From assembly GCA_036852015.1 (NCBI GenBank), contig JAANDG010000220.1, positions 122,001 through 186,000 of the forward strand: a stretch of 64,000 nt of DNA, in the 5' to 3' direction. The notes below the pieces were generated by a model. The model saw only the letters and a program-made list of their open reading frames with translations. It was not told where the DNA came from and ran no database searches. Shown in pieces: positions 1 through 12,300 of this stretch. Each line of letters opens with the position of its first letter. The stretch's first letter is position 1. Made by a program: the position numbers and the translations under genes. This DNA comes from Pelodera strongyloides (taxonomy: Eukaryota > Nematoda > Chromadorea > Rhabditida > Rhabditidae).

Positions 1-2505
1 GAATTGAGACAGCAGGAACATGAAAATTATTAAGATCGTTCAAGTGAAATCAAGAATTAGTCAGTTTCAGTTGCCATACCATACCCGAGTGTTCATAAAA
101 ATCAAAGTGCTTCAGCCCATAGACGTACCGATGATGATTTCAAATATAAAAAAGGAACTACCGTATCGGCTCTTGGTGCGGTGACTGATAGACTTATCGG
201 CTTCGGAGGAGGCGAAACCTATAATATTCAAATAGTTCAGTATTCAGCAAATAATTAACCAAGCGACTTCAATTTGTAACTATTCTGCGTCACTTCTTAG
301 GAGGACGGCACATGAGCAAATGTCTGACTATGACAATACTTCTAACTTGATGAGGGAGAATAACAAGCACGTAACCAATGGGGCAAGTAAACTTAAAATT
401 GCAATCATTTCTAACCACAGCTTTCTTCTTCTCCGGTACGACGGGAACAGATGGCTTCTCTGTTTGTACTGGTTTCGGAGTCGACACAGGTTTACTACGA
501 GTCTCTTGTAGTATTGCGGGCACTGAAGTTACTTCCTTCCGGGACTTTGATTTTGCAAGCGCCTAAAAACTCAGATATGAAAAAAACATCGTGCACGTGC
601 TTGACTTTGCAGTCGCCTAAAAACTCAGATATAAAAAAAAACATCTTGCTCTTTTCAGTTAAGCGTATGGAAATTTCAAACATAGCCACAAGTCACTATC
701 GTAAGCGCCATATTTCTACAGATCACATTACAGTGAATTCAACATACATTTTCCTTCTGCGATGGGCTTGTAGTATCAATTGATGCTTCCACTTTACCCG
801 TCTTCTAAACTGTATCATATTAGTGATGCTCTTTATCAGTGTACACGTAGTGTACGAATGCTAAGATTATGAACATGAACTAAACATTAATACATATTCA
901 ACGTACCTTTTTTGGTGACGATTTCTTGGCAGGGCCATTACCACCACCACCACCACCAAAGAAGTCGAGGGGGTTAATCTTCTTGAGGGATTCTAAACAA
1001 ATAGTTACTATTTACAGTATAAGAAACTAGAAACGTGAAAAATATAAATTTAACAACTACACACAGTTACACAGTATAATTCAAAAATACTCTTGTATTA
1101 AAGAATCGGAGACAATTCTAAAACTAACCTTTTTGCTTCTCTTGTTCGTGTGCCTTTTTCTCCTTCTTCGTCACTTTCTTCTCCTTGAATTCATCCTCGC
1201 TGTCTGTAGCAGACACCATCTACAACGTGCAAACACAAGGGGTTAAACTGTTATTCAACTACACTACAGTTATAAAAAAATACTATGCACCAATAAACTA
1301 TTCAATTTATCAACAACAGTTACAAAAAAAAACTATGCACCAGTAAACTATTCAATTTAGGCTACGATAGGTCATATTTTTCGAACCGCGCCTCCAAGTA
1401 GAGCATATTAATATTCATTCACACCGGGAAAACATCAAAATATAAAACATACATTGTCAAAAGAGCATCCTTAAAGCGAAATGCTAGCCCCTTTGGAAAA
1501 TTTGCATATGATAAGCAAATCCTATGTATCCTATGCTAATTGTGTACGATCGTCCACGGCAATCGTACAAAATTAGCATAGGATACATAGGATTTGTTTA
1601 TCATATGCAAATTTTCCAAAGGGGCTAGCATTTCGCTTTAATACACAGAAATACTTTTTAGTGCAAGGAAATTATTTCCATTCCAATAAACATAAAACAC
1701 TCACCTCCTCATCCTCATCACTTGATATGACCGGTTTGCGTTTCTTCGCTTGTTGGGTGACTGCTGGTTCTGAAATACTTATATGATTCTAAAACAACTA
1801 ATTAGACAACAGTGGTAAAGCAATGATAATCCATTACAAAGCTGTCTGGTTTAAAACCGTCACATAGCACAAATGCGCGACTATAACTCAACAATTAGCA
1901 CGTCTGTACGTCAAATAAAACACAAACCTGACTCAGTCGTTCTCTTTTTGCTATTGATATTCTTCGTAAAAGACTCCATGTCCAGCATACTGACTTCTGC
2001 AACAAATAAACTGGGGATTATACAAAAAGACGAAAAATAACTACATGTATCAAAGTTGTAATTGCAAATAACATCAGCAAGCCAAACCAAGCCAAAACAT
2101 ATTGTTTCGTACAATTGCTAGCATAAACAACAGGAAGTAATTAGTAATTACGATAGTAAGTAGTCACACTACCTTTCACCTTCGCAAGTTTTCTTGTGCC
2201 TGCCGGGATCGGATCCTCCTCATCATTATCAGCTAAACAAAATGAATAGAACAGTTTTTCATCATATCGCCAATCACTGCTGGTTTCCCTTCTAGACACA
2301 TAACACCTTGAATTATGAGAGAGTTACTTACAATTATTTAAATAACTTACACGAATCAAAAACGTCCCTCCTTGGGGCTCGTGTGGGCGGACGACGTTTT
2401 TCCGTGGACGCTGATTGGGTCTGTAACTGCAGCACAAAAATAATCAAACTCGGATATATTACTCACCTGCAGCCGGAAAGAACGAATCACACTAACCCAG
2501 ACCAT
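1..2505 (-). CDS. RFC1-like protein, amino-terminal part (runs off the left edge)
   Basis: Nine exons can be joined in phase on the minus strand: 2467-2505, 2351-2426, 2173-2232, 1928-1996, 1705-1769, 1129-1219, 907-992, 416-562 and 129-218; the rest lies beyond base 1. The visible 240 or so residues are low-complexity, Lys/Ser/Pro-rich and acidic, with KKRKPVISSDEDEE (exon 5) and INPLDFFGG followed by six glycines (exon 7). Basic/acidic stretches around an L-D-F/Y-F-G motif are typical of the disordered start of the large subunit of replication factor C, the clamp loader that puts PCNA on DNA; no BRCT or AAA+ domain is reached here, so the assignment is a resemblance. The start ATG directly follows a CGCAG acceptor-like site. 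Exon 2 could also start at 2420 (a six-base, in-phase choice). Confidence 0.5.
565..650. repeat. Imperfect tandem duplication at an RFC1-like exon edge
   Basis: The acceptor side of exon 8 (CGCCTAAAAACTCAGATAT on the plus strand) is repeated about 50 bases further on, so two TTTTTAGGCG-like acceptors stand in tandem. Only the inner one leads directly into the long open exon. Confidence 0.5.
1471..1641. mobile_element. TTAA-flanked hairpin MITE, near-perfect palindrome
   Basis: A 171-bp segment that is almost its own reverse complement. It begins TTAAAGCGAAATGC and ends GCATTTCGCTTTAA, with an 11-base loop near 1553. TTAA on both sides is a piggyBac-type target duplication. It sits in an intron of the RFC1-like gene. 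Its outermost bases (AGCGAAAT) are shared with the longer MITE family at 12451, 29097, 48624 and 58436, but the interior differs. Confidence 0.8.
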
Positions 2506-3703
2506 CTGCGAACACAGTTAGTTCGTTAGTTGACGACTGACGACAAAACCGACTGGCCCTATCTGGCCACTAAGACTAAGCCTCCATTTCTGCATTGGGA
2601 CTTGGGACACATGCCATCAATCTATTAAGTCAAGGATACGTCGATAGTTATGTAGATTATAACCTTTTTGGGCGAAGCTGCCGGGGTTTCAGTCCGTTTC
2701 CGGGGGCTTTGTCGCCGGCCCACCTCCATTTCTTTCCTAGCCAAAGTCAGCGCACTGGGCGGACCTGAGATCGTCTTGCGATCAGCTTCACCCTTTTTGA
2801 AAAAGCCGCGGATGTCCTAAAAGTTTTTTTTCTTTATTTTTTTTATTAGATACCTCTTACGTGGCGAGGAACATAAATCACGCCATCCACCCCGCACCCT
2901 AAACCCTATTTAGCCTATATCTATAATTTTTACAGTCTGAAATCTGAAATTTTTATTGTCGCGACATGTATTAGGGTAAGACTTTACTTCGAGTTCAGTG
3001 GAAACACAACGTTCAGGTTTCGAAGGAATCAAAAAGAGAAATCAAATCAGAAATTCAGAAACAACGCACAGACATGAACTTGAATCGTAAGTTCCAAGTC
3101 AGCGCTTCCTTTGGTGAGGTAAAAATGTTGATTTACCTGAAAAGAAAAATGCAAATATATAGAATTATAGGACAAAGGCCTCCAGTAAAGTATGGAAAAC
3201 ACTGCAACGAAATCACAAGGAGATAGGTATATCATCAGACCAAAACTGAAACACATGTACAGAAGAAATAATTTCAATGTACGTAAAAATTTATCAATAA
3301 TCTATCAACGTGGTGCGATTAAGAATTAATAATGTCGGTCGGACCGCAGCTACAGCTTGAACGTACGCATGTTGCAACTAGATATGTACAACAATATATT
3401 TGAATTTAAAAAGAAACTACCAGTAATGAAGCACAACACATAGCCAATACGGAACTAACACACAATTAACCAATAATGACAACCCAACGAATGACTAGTC
3501 GTATACAAATAAAGAAAAGAGAGCCAAAGGAACAGTTTTTGTTCAGAGTTCAGGCTAAGAAAACACCAGTACCGGTTCGAACACGATAAAACAAGGGGTG
3601 CGGCAAGTCATACTTCAAACTATATACAACGTGACTATGTGACATATGAGTTTATGTAGATTTGGCAGATGAAGATGATAAAATAAAGGTTAGTCTGACC
3701 AAG
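2506..3703. other. Intergenic region between the RFC1-like gene and ATG5
   Basis: This is 5' flank of the RFC1-like gene and 3' flank of ATG5, both on the minus strand. It holds a T-rich stretch at 2822-2850 and no open frame with splice support. A 76-codon hydrophobic minus-strand frame at 3047-3277 has no recognisable motif and is probably chance. Confidence 0.5.
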
Positions 3704-6163
3704 TTATCCATCAAGTAAACAAACGTGGACGAAATTGTCAGGATATGAAAAGTTGCGCGCCATCCAGATGAGTGGAGTTTCTCCGGGCACTTCAATTCCG
3801 TGGCAAACGAATCTGCCGCTTTTCGCTTCTTCTTCGCTAAAATGTACTACTACAATAAGATTGGAAATCCGCCAAGAAAGTGCAAATCGCAGGCTAAATC
3901 GGAGAAAGATGGTCGTCCTATAAAATAATTGTACGGTAACTTTGCGCGTGCGTTGATGGAGGCGGCGATACCTATCTCAGCCTCGAGACATGGGTTGTTC
4001 GGGATTTGTGTACTTATTTTTGTGGGCATACCGTCATACATATTACAAAAAATTGGACAGTAGGAGGCACCTTACCTTACATACTACAACCAGAACCACC
4101 GGTCAATCCCCCAAAAAAGATAATGCTAAACAAAATTGAGTAGTGCATACATCACTTTGCAGAATCTATTCAGTTGAACTGAAGCGTACCTGGAAAGTGC
4201 AGAAACGGCGTCATAAAGCGTAGTTAGACGTCCTTGATTGGAGGGAGTTATCGGCACTTGTTTGAATGCGAATCCATTCTGAAGGCATTAACATTTAAAT
4301 AACTTAGTCCTCATAATAATTTTTGTACAAAAGGAACTTCTTTCATTGCTTCATTCAGACGCCAGACGGGTTTAGTGAAAACAACAGCAAAACATAGGAG
4401 TACACATACATGACAGACAAACCTTGTACAATCGAATCGGTATGTGGAGAAAGGGGTCAGAGTCGGAACATTCCATCAATCGCTTATTCACAGCCCAAAA
4501 GTCGTCAAATTGATCTGAAAGGAGAAGTGTTACAGTTACACTCTCATATATCACCAAATGTAAAAATAAGACATAATAAAGGAGAAGAGTTTACTTTTTT
4601 GCTTGTGTGAACTGTGAACGTAACAAAACCTGTTCATAAAGTTTAAATGTCTCACAATCGAAATCGAACACACAAAACACAAAACATTGGCATCGAGTGA
4701 GGTTCGAACCTGCCACCTCTGGCTTCATAGTCCAGCGCTCTACCTCCTGCGCTATGCTGGCAAATCACAACAGAATCCTTCCGCTCTACACAAGAGAACG
4801 TTCAGTGTCAAATTGTTAAATTTGCTTTGCATGGCACAATACAAGTAGTCGTTTCCAGGATCCATAGTTATACGTTTTTTTCAATCATATATGACTATGA
4901 CATGTCAAACAGAGGGAAGGGGGCAGACTCATACTTTTTTTAAATTGGTACCAATACCTCAAGTCGGAGAAGAGCCCGTTAGGGCTCTTCCTCCGACTGG
5001 TAAGTCATAAACGCACAACTGCGTTGAAAAAAAACGTACTATTCACTATTCCGCTCCACAGCTGCTTGTGGTCTTCACTCTTCATAGCGTTCACAACGGC
5101 AGCCTAGAAGCAAATAGGGAAATCACAGAGCCACCCGCCACAGACAATCATCATTAGTCTATGAAACCATACGCTCTTTAGACTTTTCTATACCAAGATT
5201 GGATAAATAACTCACATAACTAACAGCGAACACGGACAGCTAATAATGAAAAGGTCATTTTTCTAATATCAACCAACCTTTCTTTTCAAGTAGTCGGCTT
5301 CCTTAATTGTCTGTATAAGCATTGACTGCATGACGTCACGCCCCAGTGAATAAGTGACGTCAGACTTCTAAACAGAATAACACATTTAGGTCGCAGTGGT
5401 GTTCCCATTTTAGACATTCAATGCTCACTTATCAGGCCAGGTCATCAGAAAAAGGTATCAAGGATCAATAGCAACTTTTGCCCTACCTGAGTGACCCAAT
5501 CTCAACTCAGTCAGTGCATAAGTGTCGCGTTCCAATATAATACTATGTAGAACTTACGCCGGTTTTCAGGGTTATTCTCCATGGAAGTGAGTCATCTCGT
5601 CTCGTAAGATCAAAAAGCACCCCAATAGGATAGTATCTGGAAACACAATACAGTTAAGATATTCACCAGATCGAACAGGCCAACCCTCTTGGTCCCTTGA
5701 GCTTCAAACTGTGGTTAGTGTGGAACTAACTGCAATCCTGCATGAGAGCACCTCAATGGTACCAACTCCTCGTCGATACCATTCTGATGAATTAGATGGA
5801 ACATGGAACAGAAAATAAAACTAACGTACGGTTTGAGAGGCACGCGATTACATTCCAGCCATATGGAGTCTAAGTCGAGTGAAATCTGTTCATTGCACGT
5901 CAGGAAGTACTGCACTGCTTTTGGGATGACCACACTCAAGTAACTACAGCGCTGCATCATCGCCTAAACATTTGAATTAACCTCCACACAAAATTGCAAA
6001 GTTATACACAACCCAACATAGAAATCCAGTTGTAAATCACAGAAGAATACGAGAAGAAACTCACATAGAAAGGCTTAACGGGCTCAAGAAGGTCATCCGA
6101 CTCCAGCGAAATCTCTACCGGAATTTTGCTGTCCCATATTTTCCTGGAAATTTCGTAGTCCAT
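3704..6163 (-). CDS. ATG5: Autophagy protein ATG5
   Basis: Eight exons join without a phase break: 6065-6163, 5830-5963, 5558-5636, 5278-5367, 5040-5103, 4423-4514, 4190-4278 and 3704-3836, giving 259 residues (human 275). ATG5 is conjugated to ATG12 and, with ATG16, acts as the E3 that attaches ATG8/LC3 to phosphatidylethanolamine on the growing autophagosome. Family signatures are clear: start MDYEISRKIWDSKIP; YYPIGVLFDL; EADYLKRK (the helix carrying the ATG12-acceptor lysine region); DHKQLWSGIVN followed by QFDDFWAVNKRLME; HIPIRLYK; and the end ETPLIWMARNFSYPDNF. The ATG lies 10 bases after TTTTATTTTAG, a likely trans-splice acceptor. The gene is head to head with the proteasome gene. Confidence 0.95.
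4688..4761 (-). pseudogene. tRNA-like sequence, probably a tRNA pseudogene
   Basis: Seventy-four bases in an ATG5 intron carry a B box GGTTCGAACC, a D-arm GCGC/GCGC and an anticodon-arm-like CTGG/CCAG. Acceptor and T stems pair poorly, so a functional tRNA is unlikely. Confidence 0.4.
4965..5003. repeat. Long hairpin in an ATG5 intron
   Basis: AGTCGGAG, AGAGCCC and their complements GGGCTCT and CTCCGACT flank a GTTA loop, forming a near-perfect stem of about 16 bp. No function can be read from it. Confidence 0.5.
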
Positions 6164-6914
6164 GAGAAACACTAAAATAAAATTCAGGGTGAAAACTGGA
6201 AAAAAGGGCTCTCGTATCAAACCCAAACTATGTAAAGGATACTGTCACGAGTAGCAAGGACTAGCACGAATTTAGACGTATCAATAAAAATTAATTAATT
6301 GATAAATAAAATAACAACAAAAAATCAAAAAATTGGACAATGTTGCGCCGATCCAGCAGCGCGCATGGGTTTTGCATACGTCCAGCATGGCATAATGAGC
6401 AGACCTTGCACGAGGAACGCAAAATGTGAAAGGTAGGTAAAATAGATACAAAGTACATACTATCTTCTTTTTTAGCATGTAGACAATTATTGCAAGAGGC
6501 AAAAATCACACTAAATACGAACAAGCAATGATCAATCGATGCAAAGTTCATACTAAAGGTATCTGGCAGATGACTTTTAATCAATGCTAGATCGACGTAA
6601 ATTTGATACTTTGAGACTATTTTTTGCCAGCATCTGTACTAAATGCATCTAGCAAAGTTCTTGAATTTATGCAAACTTGCGGAAACTACGCATTTTTCAA
6701 AGAAATTTCTGCGGTGTGCACAGAAAACTACCGTAATAACACACAAAGTAAGCAATTTTGTTTCAAAAAAAAAAAAAATTGTGGCAAATTCATTCGGTTG
6801 GTTTGTGCGTGTTTCTTCTTGTTACATTTTATCTGTTTGCTTCTTTTAGTGACGAATTGCTTGCTCCGTATTGTTTTACACGTATTGAACGTCTCATTTT
6901 AATTTCAGCAGAAA
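6164..6914. promoter_or_regulatory. Divergent promoter region of ATG5 and PSMB1
   Basis: The 751 bases between two head-to-head start codons must contain both promoters. On the PSMB1 side TTTTAATTTCAG ends six bases before the ATG, and on the ATG5 side TTTTATTTTAG ends ten bases before it; both read as trans-splice (or 5'-UTR intron) acceptors. No TATA box was assigned. Confidence 0.4.
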
Positions 6915-8998
6915 ATGGTGCATATGCATGTGGATCTCAAGAAGGACCCTTTGTCTGAGATGCGAGCTTTTAAATCCGTATTTCGCGAGGTTGTCGCCAA
7001 TCCCGACTGGAAGAATCACAGACTGATTGAGAGACAGCGTTGGAATCCTTATTCATTTGAAGGAGGGTAAGTTAGGGTTTGACCCGACGGATTTTCTTAA
7101 TGCATTGAAAGTATATGCAAGTATTGCAGCATCGGGATGTGACGGGCATTAGCCCTCTCCTCTATTAGCAATATGTGAAATAATATGTCTATTTTCAGTT
7201 CAACTTGTGCTATTGCCGGCGAAGACTTTGCCATCATTGCCTCGGACACTCGTATGTCACAACATGAAGTCAATATTTTGACTCGTGACGCCGAAAAGAT
7301 GAACATTCTGAACGATTCAATCGTCCTTGCAACTTCGGGATTTTACGGAGACGTGCTGCAGCTTAAGAGGGTTCTTGAGGTGATTTGTTTTCTGTTCGTT
7401 ATTCGTTTTCACATTTTGCTATGGAATACAGCGCAAGCCTCGCTGGCCATAAACGGTGCATATACATAAGGTGACGCACATAAGGTGACGCACGCACCGT
7501 ATTGGCCCAGCCCGTTTGCAGTCGTGTGTGTACGTGACATTTCAACGCACCCTTGAGGCATGCCCTATCCCTTACAGTGTTCTTCTAAAACAGACCACAA
7601 ACGTCTGGTGTTTACTTTTTGCCGTGATCATCCCTCTTGTCTGTGTTCGTTACTTATGTTTGCGTTTTTTAGTCGCGTCTTCATCAATATCGCTTCCACT
7701 ACCGCTCTGAGATGACCGTCGATTTGTGTGCCGAACTGCTGGCCAGAAATCTCTATTACAAGCGGTTCTTCCCCTATTACACCGGAGCAATTTTGGCTGG
7801 AGTTGACGAAAATGGTGTGTTTGATGTAATTTAAAAAAATTGAACATGCTCGGATGGGGATTATCCGTGCTAAGATTTCTGGTTGAAATGCTCAATAAAA
7901 AACAATCGCAACAAACTTGTTTTTTTTTATATCGAACGGCGAACTCTCAGTTTCTCCGTCCAAGCGTTACTGAATTTTATGGAAGCGGTAATTGGCTCAA
8001 TAAAAGCTTATTTGGCGAGGATATGAGCTATTAAACTTCTGTTACTCGTACAGCGATAGTTCCTTTTGGTTTTAGACATTGTAGTTAGTATGACCGTTTT
8101 TTTTTTCAGGAAAGGGAGCGGTGTTCAGTTACGATCCGATCGGTTGTGTGGAGAGAATCGCCTATTCTGCTTCGGGAGCGGCCGAACCCATGATCATTCC
8201 CTTCCTCGATTGTCAGGTTAGAATTCATCTGAATATGCCGTCATTTAGCTGTATAATACATTGTGATCGTGATGCAAAGTAACTTATTTATTTTAGTGAA
8301 AAATGGTAGTTATCACCTTAAAAGTAGTGAATAGTTTTACGCCATGAGTTGTCATCAAATACATTCTTTCACGGAGGGTTTATGATCTCAGGACTGGAGT
8401 GTGTAGTTTGTGTTCAAATTTTGTGCTAAAAGGCTTAACTAACTGTTAGTTGAGCTTTTTAGCACAAGACTTTCTCTATTCGAATATATGACGATTATAT
8501 TTATTCCTTCAGATTGGTCACGTAACCCTTGCCGAAAACGTGGCGCGCCCCGCGTTGACAATTGAGAGAGCGACTTCCCTGATGAAGGACGCATTCAGAA
8601 CTGCGGCCGAACGTGAGACATCCACTGGAGACAAGATCCATCTCATCATCTGTCAGGTAAGCATTCTCATCAGACTTGTTTGGAGTTTTGTAGTTAAGAT
8701 AGAGAAAATAGTAACGACTAACGTCAACTTGTGAGGTGCAACAGTCAGTCGATGAACTAATATGCTACAAGTGTTGAGCAAGGAGCCTACGTTACGTTGG
8801 AACAATTTTATTTGATCCTTGCAAATTTATTTTGTCCGTAAGATTTTGAGTGCATCAAGAATCAAGAGCTCACTGCTTTTTTTGTATCTATTCGGATATG
8901 TTTCAAATGAACCATGTGGTACAATTAAGATTGTTAATTACTATTTTCAGAAGGGCCAGCCTACCCGCCAACAATTCCTTCCCCTGCGTGAGGATTAA
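6915..8998 (+). CDS. PSMB1: 20S proteasome subunit beta-6 (PSMB1 / PBS-6)
   Basis: Six exons in phase: 6915-7066, 7199-7379, 7673-7814, 8110-8216, 8513-8656 and 8951-8998, giving 257 residues. It forms part of the two inner beta rings of the 20S core. Signatures: WNPYSFEGG before the mature start; AIAGEDFAIIASDTRMS; FYGDVLQLKRVLE; RFFPYYTGAILAGVDENGKG; AVFSYDPIGCVER; LMKDAFRTAAERE and TGDKIHL. Beta-6 subunits lack the catalytic Thr1 and are structural, which fits the sequence here. The downstream neighbour is convergent sorbitol dehydrogenase, 327 bases away. Confidence 0.96.
8424..8468. repeat. Hairpin in a PSMB1 intron
   Basis: GTGCTAAAA at one end and TTTTAGCAC at the other enclose complementary GCTTAACTAAC/GTTAGTTGAGC, a stem of about 20 bp with a very small loop. 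The stem is short for a microRNA precursor. Confidence 0.45.
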
Positions 8999-9325
8999 CC
9001 GAGCAATGTTCTGTATTATTTTCGGGTTTGGCCTCCCGGTTCTGCGCTATTATATTTATTGTTTTAATTCTGTAATTTATTAATTTTTTTTTTTGACTAT
9101 TTGAGTAAAATTTCGTTGTAATTGTTATTCTTTCGCTTTGTGTATTGGAGCTTGCATTTCAATTAGTCACAGTTCGCATACTGGTAGTGCATAAAATTGG
9201 GTGAATAATAGTCGTGTAATACTTGTTTTTAATGAAATGCTGCTGAAAACTTAAAGTGACGTGACACGATAACTCTACATTAAGATATGTTTATTATAAC
9301 GGTATCAAGGAACACAGTGATAGTT
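8999..9325. other. Convergent 3' intergenic region
   Basis: Only 327 A+T-rich bases separate the PSMB1 stop from the sorbitol dehydrogenase stop. Both polyadenylation regions must lie here. No further feature was seen. Confidence 0.6.
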
Positions 9326-12300
9326 TTATTCGTTTTCGCAATTGATGAACACTTTGATGACGTCCGCCTTCTGGGCTCTCCTGAAATACAAGTGAAAAAA
9401 TGAGAAGTGCAGCTGCAATACAGACTACTTGAGAACTCCCAAAATTATGCGCCAATGTCAATGGGCATCTAATCTAACCCATTCCCCTTTCTGAAAGTTC
9501 ACTTTGGTTCTAATTCTCCTATTATCATCTATGTTTGGTTATGACTAATATAATCTGACGGAGCAAACTGCCCTTGACTTACTTGAATGCTTCGAGTGTC
9601 TCCTCCAGTTTGTAATGAGCTCTGGTGAGTCCAGAAAGGTCGACTTTCTTGGAAGCTACCAGTTCCAATGCAGTTTTGTAGCTGAACTGAGCATTTTATG
9701 TAGTGTACATATGAAGATCGACGATTTTGTAGCTAAATATACTAATTTGTCCTATAAACTAACGATGAGAGTAGTCATACCAGTTGGCATATCTGAAGAT
9801 TCCTCTGATATCGATTTCTCGAGTCGCTGCTTCTACAATGGGTAGTTCGACCCGGTCCTTGCCTAGACCGACTAGGACTATTGTGCCCCCGGACGTTGTC
9901 GTCTGAAATGGAGTACTGTAGCTTAACTTACTAATTTGCATATTTTTACTGTTATTACTCTCAACCTCAACAGGTCACAATTGTATTCCTACCGTAATAG
10001 CGGCTTCAATACTGCTCTGGACTCCAGTGCACTCCAAGGCCACTTCGGGGCGCTGTCCAAGAAGTGTGATAGCGGTTTCCATAATCTCCAGGGGAGTTTT
10101 GTGCCTAAGAAAGTTGAATAAATAGTTTTGACACATCAACTTTGCACACGCGCGCTCGTGCTACCATTGATTTGCAATCACTTACAGTCTTCGTACTGTA
10201 ATTTATACCAAGAAAGGTAGTAAGAATATGCCGATGTTATCATGTAGTGGCGCACTCCGATAATGCCTGATATTTACACACAGAGCTGCTCAATTACGGG
10301 AGTTTGAATGCGTTAAATTATGTTTTTGATTTCCAGGATATCATGTAGTGATGCCCACCATGATATGCTGCTCTTTCACAAGTGGTAATTAAATGAAAAA
10401 ACTACGCGCGTGGCTAATATTTATATGCTCACTTACCTAACATTAAGAGTGTGATCGGCTCCGAGCTTCTTCGCCAATGCTAATCGCCCATCATAGATGT
10501 CAGTGATGAGAACTTCGGCAGCACCGGCTGCCTTAGCAGTCATCATGACTAGAATTCCGATAGGACCTGAACATGTCTTATGCAATAGGCGTGAAATTTA
10601 GCCGGCACAGTAATCATACCGTACACCTACATGATACCGCTACCAAGACACTACGGTGCATATGCTAATATTGTCGAGGTCAGATTTCGGATTCTCGTCA
10701 TTGGACACATGCTAATTTTATACAGTAGACATGTTATATGCTATTTTTCGGTCTAGGCAATGTTTTGCGCGCCATATGTCGCCATATGTATATTTCATGG
10801 CTTCTACATGAGCTTGGTTCCACTTCCACTTCATTAGTAACGTAGTACTGACCAGACCCTAACACGAGTGCCTTGTGTCCAATTTTCACTCCAGCTCGTT
10901 TGCAAGTGTGTACGGCGACAGAAAGAGGTTCCAGAAGCGAGCCCTCTTCAAAAGTAACGCTGTCCGGGAGCCTGGAGAAAACATATTTTGCTTAGTTCAT
11001 AGCCGAGTGAATTGTGCTTCTCTTTCCCCCGAAATGTAGGCCTTTAGTATGAAAATTTCACTTTAAATGGAAGCTGAATCAATAAGAATTGCTTTTTCAT
11101 CGTCTCATTGTCAAGTCGATGCGTTATTTCTAAGAGTCTGTAATAAGCATTTAGACATTAAAAAAATTCGGACATACAACAAGACAGACTAATTAAACAC
11201 GGTGTCTTTCAACAATTTCACACTAATTTATGAATTGCAATTTTGGCTCACTTGAAACAGAAATCAGCATCGTGTGCCACAAATCTAGCGAGAGTTCCGT
11301 GCACTGGCGGTGTGGCGAAGAATCGCATGTCTGGACATAAATTGTAGCTTCCACTCTAAAAGTCAATGTATAATCTCTATCGTAAAAATAGTTACTATCG
11401 TAACTGTAAAAAGGGGTGTTTTTGGTTCTTCAAAAAGTGAAAAATTCAGTGTTGGAAAATATACAAAAAGAGATGAATTCAGCTGATCCTATGACTGGAC
11501 AAAAAGAGAACAATTCATTTTTGTATTATCTTAATTTCAGACCTCAATAATTTAATAAAGAACTCGCTTCGCTCGCTAGCTCCGATTCATTCCAAACAGA
11601 ACCAAAAAATTGCAGCTTGGTACAACTCGTACATGCTCAATAACCACACCACATTATCAATTTCAATTATATGCTTCAATTTTATGTTCAAAATTCTAAA
11701 ATAGCTACAACTCTAAATTTCGCTTCCTCTTGGTAGTTCTCCTACTCTCCCAACGGAATTTGAAACATCCGCTGTAAAAAAATCTTCATTAAAAAATCAA
11801 TCACCAGTTTTCATTAAAAAATCAATCAATAACGTTTGAAAAACAGTAGTGTAGTGTAAACCAGAATTACCGTTTGGATCTCACTGGCTCATAGGTAACT
11901 TCTGTATAAACTATTATTGTATAACCGGACAGATACATCGCAATTTTTTTGGTTCTGTTTGGAATGAATCGGAGCTAGCGAGCGAAGCGAGTTCTTTATT
12001 AAATTATTGAGGTCTGAAATTAAGATAATACAAAAATGAATTGTTCTCTTTTTGTCCAGTCATAGGATCAGCTGAATTCATCTCTTTTTGTATATTTTCC
12101 AACACTGAATTTTTCACTTTTTGAAGAACCAAAAACACCCCTTTTTACAGTTACGATAGTAACTATTTTTACGATAGAGAATTGTACGCTTTTTGCCGGA
12201 TATTTGTCTAAATATCCGTTTAGTAATAAGCTAGAAGTGAAAAAATAGTTCTCTCGAAATTATCGTTTAAATATCCGTTTAAATAAACTAGATAATAGGA

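Noticed and set aside
3047..3277. 76-codon hydrophobic minus-strand ORF
   Set aside because: No splice context, no motif, and it lies in the 3' flank of ATG5.
4688..4761. A functional tRNA gene in the ATG5 intron
   Set aside because: The B box is good, but acceptor and T stems do not pair; kept only as a pseudogene.
7460..7496. Short tandem ATAAGGTGACGCAC duplication in a PSMB1 intron
   Set aside because: Only two units of about 14 bases; ordinary slippage.
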